The notes beneath the pieces are model-generated. The model saw only the letters and a program-made list of their open reading frames with translations, made no database searches and was not told the origin of the DNA. From positions 1-29,244 of the forward strand of contig SMOI01000185.1 in assembly GCA_008000375.1 (NCBI GenBank): 29,244 nucleotides of DNA, in the 5' to 3' direction. Positions 27,549 through 29,244 of this stretch are shown here, one piece after another (position 1 is the first letter of the stretch; each line of letters opens with the position of its first letter). The translations under genes were made by a program, and so were the position numbers. This DNA is from Poteriospumella lacustris (lineage: Eukaryota; Sar; Chrysophyceae; Chromulinales; Dinobryaceae).

Positions 27549-29244
27549 CTGGCGGCGGACACACGAGACCCGCTGGTGGCAACGCACACCACCCCCCTCA
27601 TCAATATCTCGTGTTGATTCGGCGTCTTCGCCGTTTCGTTCGTTGGACGGATTGGGGTGCCTTGTACATGCACTGTGTTCTTGTTGTCGTGTTTTCCTGC
27701 GTTGGTTTTTGAGCTATGTGGATCTCTCTGGGTTCTTCGTTCGCCCGGCGGCGATGGAGCCTCGCAGCATTTTGCTCGCTTTTGTTTGTTTCTTTCTTTC
27801 GCTGATAGTAGAGCTAGGACCGTTGCGCTGTAGATAGTTGATTACTTCACCTCCTCACCCCACACGCCTCACTTCTTCTACTGTCCTTCTTCCTCTGTTT
27901 CTTGACCCCCCCCCGCCAATCTCCTCCCACCTCTTCTGTTCTGGTCCTGAGTGTACTCGAATCATCGCTGCCGGTGTCTTCGTCGACATCGCCGCGTCGA
28001 CCAACCAAATCAATTGTTCCTCATCGTTTGCTCTCGTCGTTTCTTTCTCGCATCTGCATCTGCATCTGCATCTGCATCTGCGTGTCCTGGTTATGATAAG
28101 GGACGTTTGAGGACGTGTTGACCTTTGCGGTCAATCAATGTTTTTCAACGCACATGGTGTACTTTGTTGCTGGTATTGGTGTTCTGGCGGCGGATGCAGC
28201 TGTGGGTGTCCCATTTTGTTTTGATTGTTTCTTTCGATCTGCTGAACCAATGGGCAGCATTCTGTCATGTCTTCTGGCCGAGTTTCCTCACCGTCGGTTC
28301 GAGCTTTCTCTTCGTCCACCACAGTTCTCATTGTCCAGAGGAGCAGCGATTAGGGGCCTTACAGCGGTCGTTACACCCGCACATGCAATATGACGCTTCC
28401 GTATTTTGCTGGTGTCACGATCGACGGCTCTCCCTGACATCTTCGTCGTGTTCTGTTTTCTGTGTTTCTCTCGGTCATCAATTTCTCTGCATCGTGGAGG
28501 CTGCTTGATTTTTGCTCATTGGTTCGTCCGTTGACCACCTGGTCTGCGGCGCGCAAGTCACTACTGCCATTGTGTGGAGGGCTTGACTGTGTACATATGC
28601 CCTTGTGGGTTGTATTGCTAATTTAATGATCCACTTGACCCTATTATTGCTTTTAACCTTTTGTTCTCCATTCCCCTAGGCGATCATTTGCATACTACAA
28701 CATCGAATAGGGAGCGATCGACGCCAACAAAATACAGATTGCGGCGAACTAAATCGGCGAACTAAATCAACCATAGGACTACAGGGCATTTCTTGATGCA
28801 TGTTTCCTCGATGTGTGCTGCTATCATCAGCGCTCTCAAAAGAGGAGAACAGAGAACAGCTACCTTTCGATGAAGTAAAAAATCCCTGCGGTTCAACAAC
28901 CCAAGATTTCAAGACAGACATTCGCAGCGATCATAACTACGGTGAATCGTGATTCACTTCATGCGACAACTTTGGCAAAGGTGTGGACTATATGTGTGCC
29001 GCTATTTTAGTTGAGGTTTGTAGGTTGAAGCAGTTGCAGCGATGATTGCAGAATCTTGGTAACATTGATAACTAATTGAAAGTTTTAAAGCCTCTTGTCT
29101 TTGACGTTCTCACATTGTTAGCAGGACAGCAGGCTCTCCTCACTTCCATGCAGTGAAAATGTGAATTAATCAGCAATGTGAGAAATGACCAAACATAAAC
29201 TTTAAAGCATCATTGTAGTTATCAATTACACCGAGAAATCTAAT
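27549..29244. other. Noncoding region after the TAZ gene
   Basis: No credible gene. About 27549-28670 is T/CT-rich on the plus strand, like the long flanks after the kinases and MHYT 2, and probably starts as the TAZ 3' UTR. It holds a run of nine C near 27906 and (CATCTG)5 at 28051-28080. From 28670 to the end the sequence is AT-richer, with an 11-bp inverted repeat at 29107-29117 and 29174-29184. Short frames here have no domain signal. Confidence 0.6.
28051..28080 (+). repeat. (CATCTG)5 hexanucleotide repeat
   Basis: Five perfect six-base units lie in the noncoding flank after the TAZ gene. Confidence 0.95.

Noticed and set aside
28051-28080. Short regular repeat as CRISPR-like
   Set aside because: It is a simple hexanucleotide microsatellite without spacers in a eukaryotic sequence.
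28676-28921. 81-residue minus-strand frame near the window end
   Set aside because: No recognisable domain or supporting context; it could be part of a spliced gene extending beyond the window but cannot be supported here.

Overview
The window is nuclear DNA from a unicellular eukaryote. Evidence: four short GT-AG introns (66 to 91 bp), large single-exon genes on both strands, eukaryote-type domains (TAZ zinc finger, RCC1 propeller, WD40, O-fucosyltransferase-like enzyme), signal peptides, and Ser/Thr/Gln/Pro-rich insertions inside folded domains. Two-component kinases and MHYT proteins occur in protists and early-branching fungi, so I do not assign a lineage. I found no tRNA, rRNA, CRISPR array or transposon.

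Layout. Positions 1-250 are the 3' end of a hybrid histidine kinase. Positions 2074-5819 hold a complete tandem paralogue of it. This is the central gene: a single polypeptide with the sensory front of a soluble guanylate cyclase (H-NOX haem domain, HNOBA/PAS-like domain, coiled coil) joined to a histidine kinase and a receiver domain instead of a cyclase. It reads as a one-protein nitric-oxide sensor feeding a phosphorelay. Convergent to it on the minus strand is a 1188-residue secretory sulfotransferase (7477-11043). Next comes a head-to-head pair of MHYT-domain membrane proteins (12427-14163 minus, 14733-16535 plus) sharing a promoter region rich in inverted repeats. The MHYT domain has been proposed to sense diatomic gases through copper, so two unrelated putative gas-sensor families lie within 14 kb.

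The right half is more compact: a WD40 protein (17860-19134), an ASCH-domain protein (minus, 19199-19684), an unrecognised coiled-coil protein (19916-21239), an RCC1-repeat protein (minus, 21651-24152), an O-fucosyltransferase-like secretory protein (24556-25905) and a TAZ zinc-finger protein (26544-27548). The regulatory or signalling genes (kinases, MHYT pair, TAZ) are followed by 1 to 1.7 kb of pyrimidine-rich noncoding sequence on their coding strand, whereas several of the other genes are separated by only 65 to 420 bp.

Functional links: the kinase paralogues would need a histidine phosphotransfer protein and a response regulator that are not in this window. Any link between the kinases and the MHYT pair is inference from proximity and proposed ligand type.
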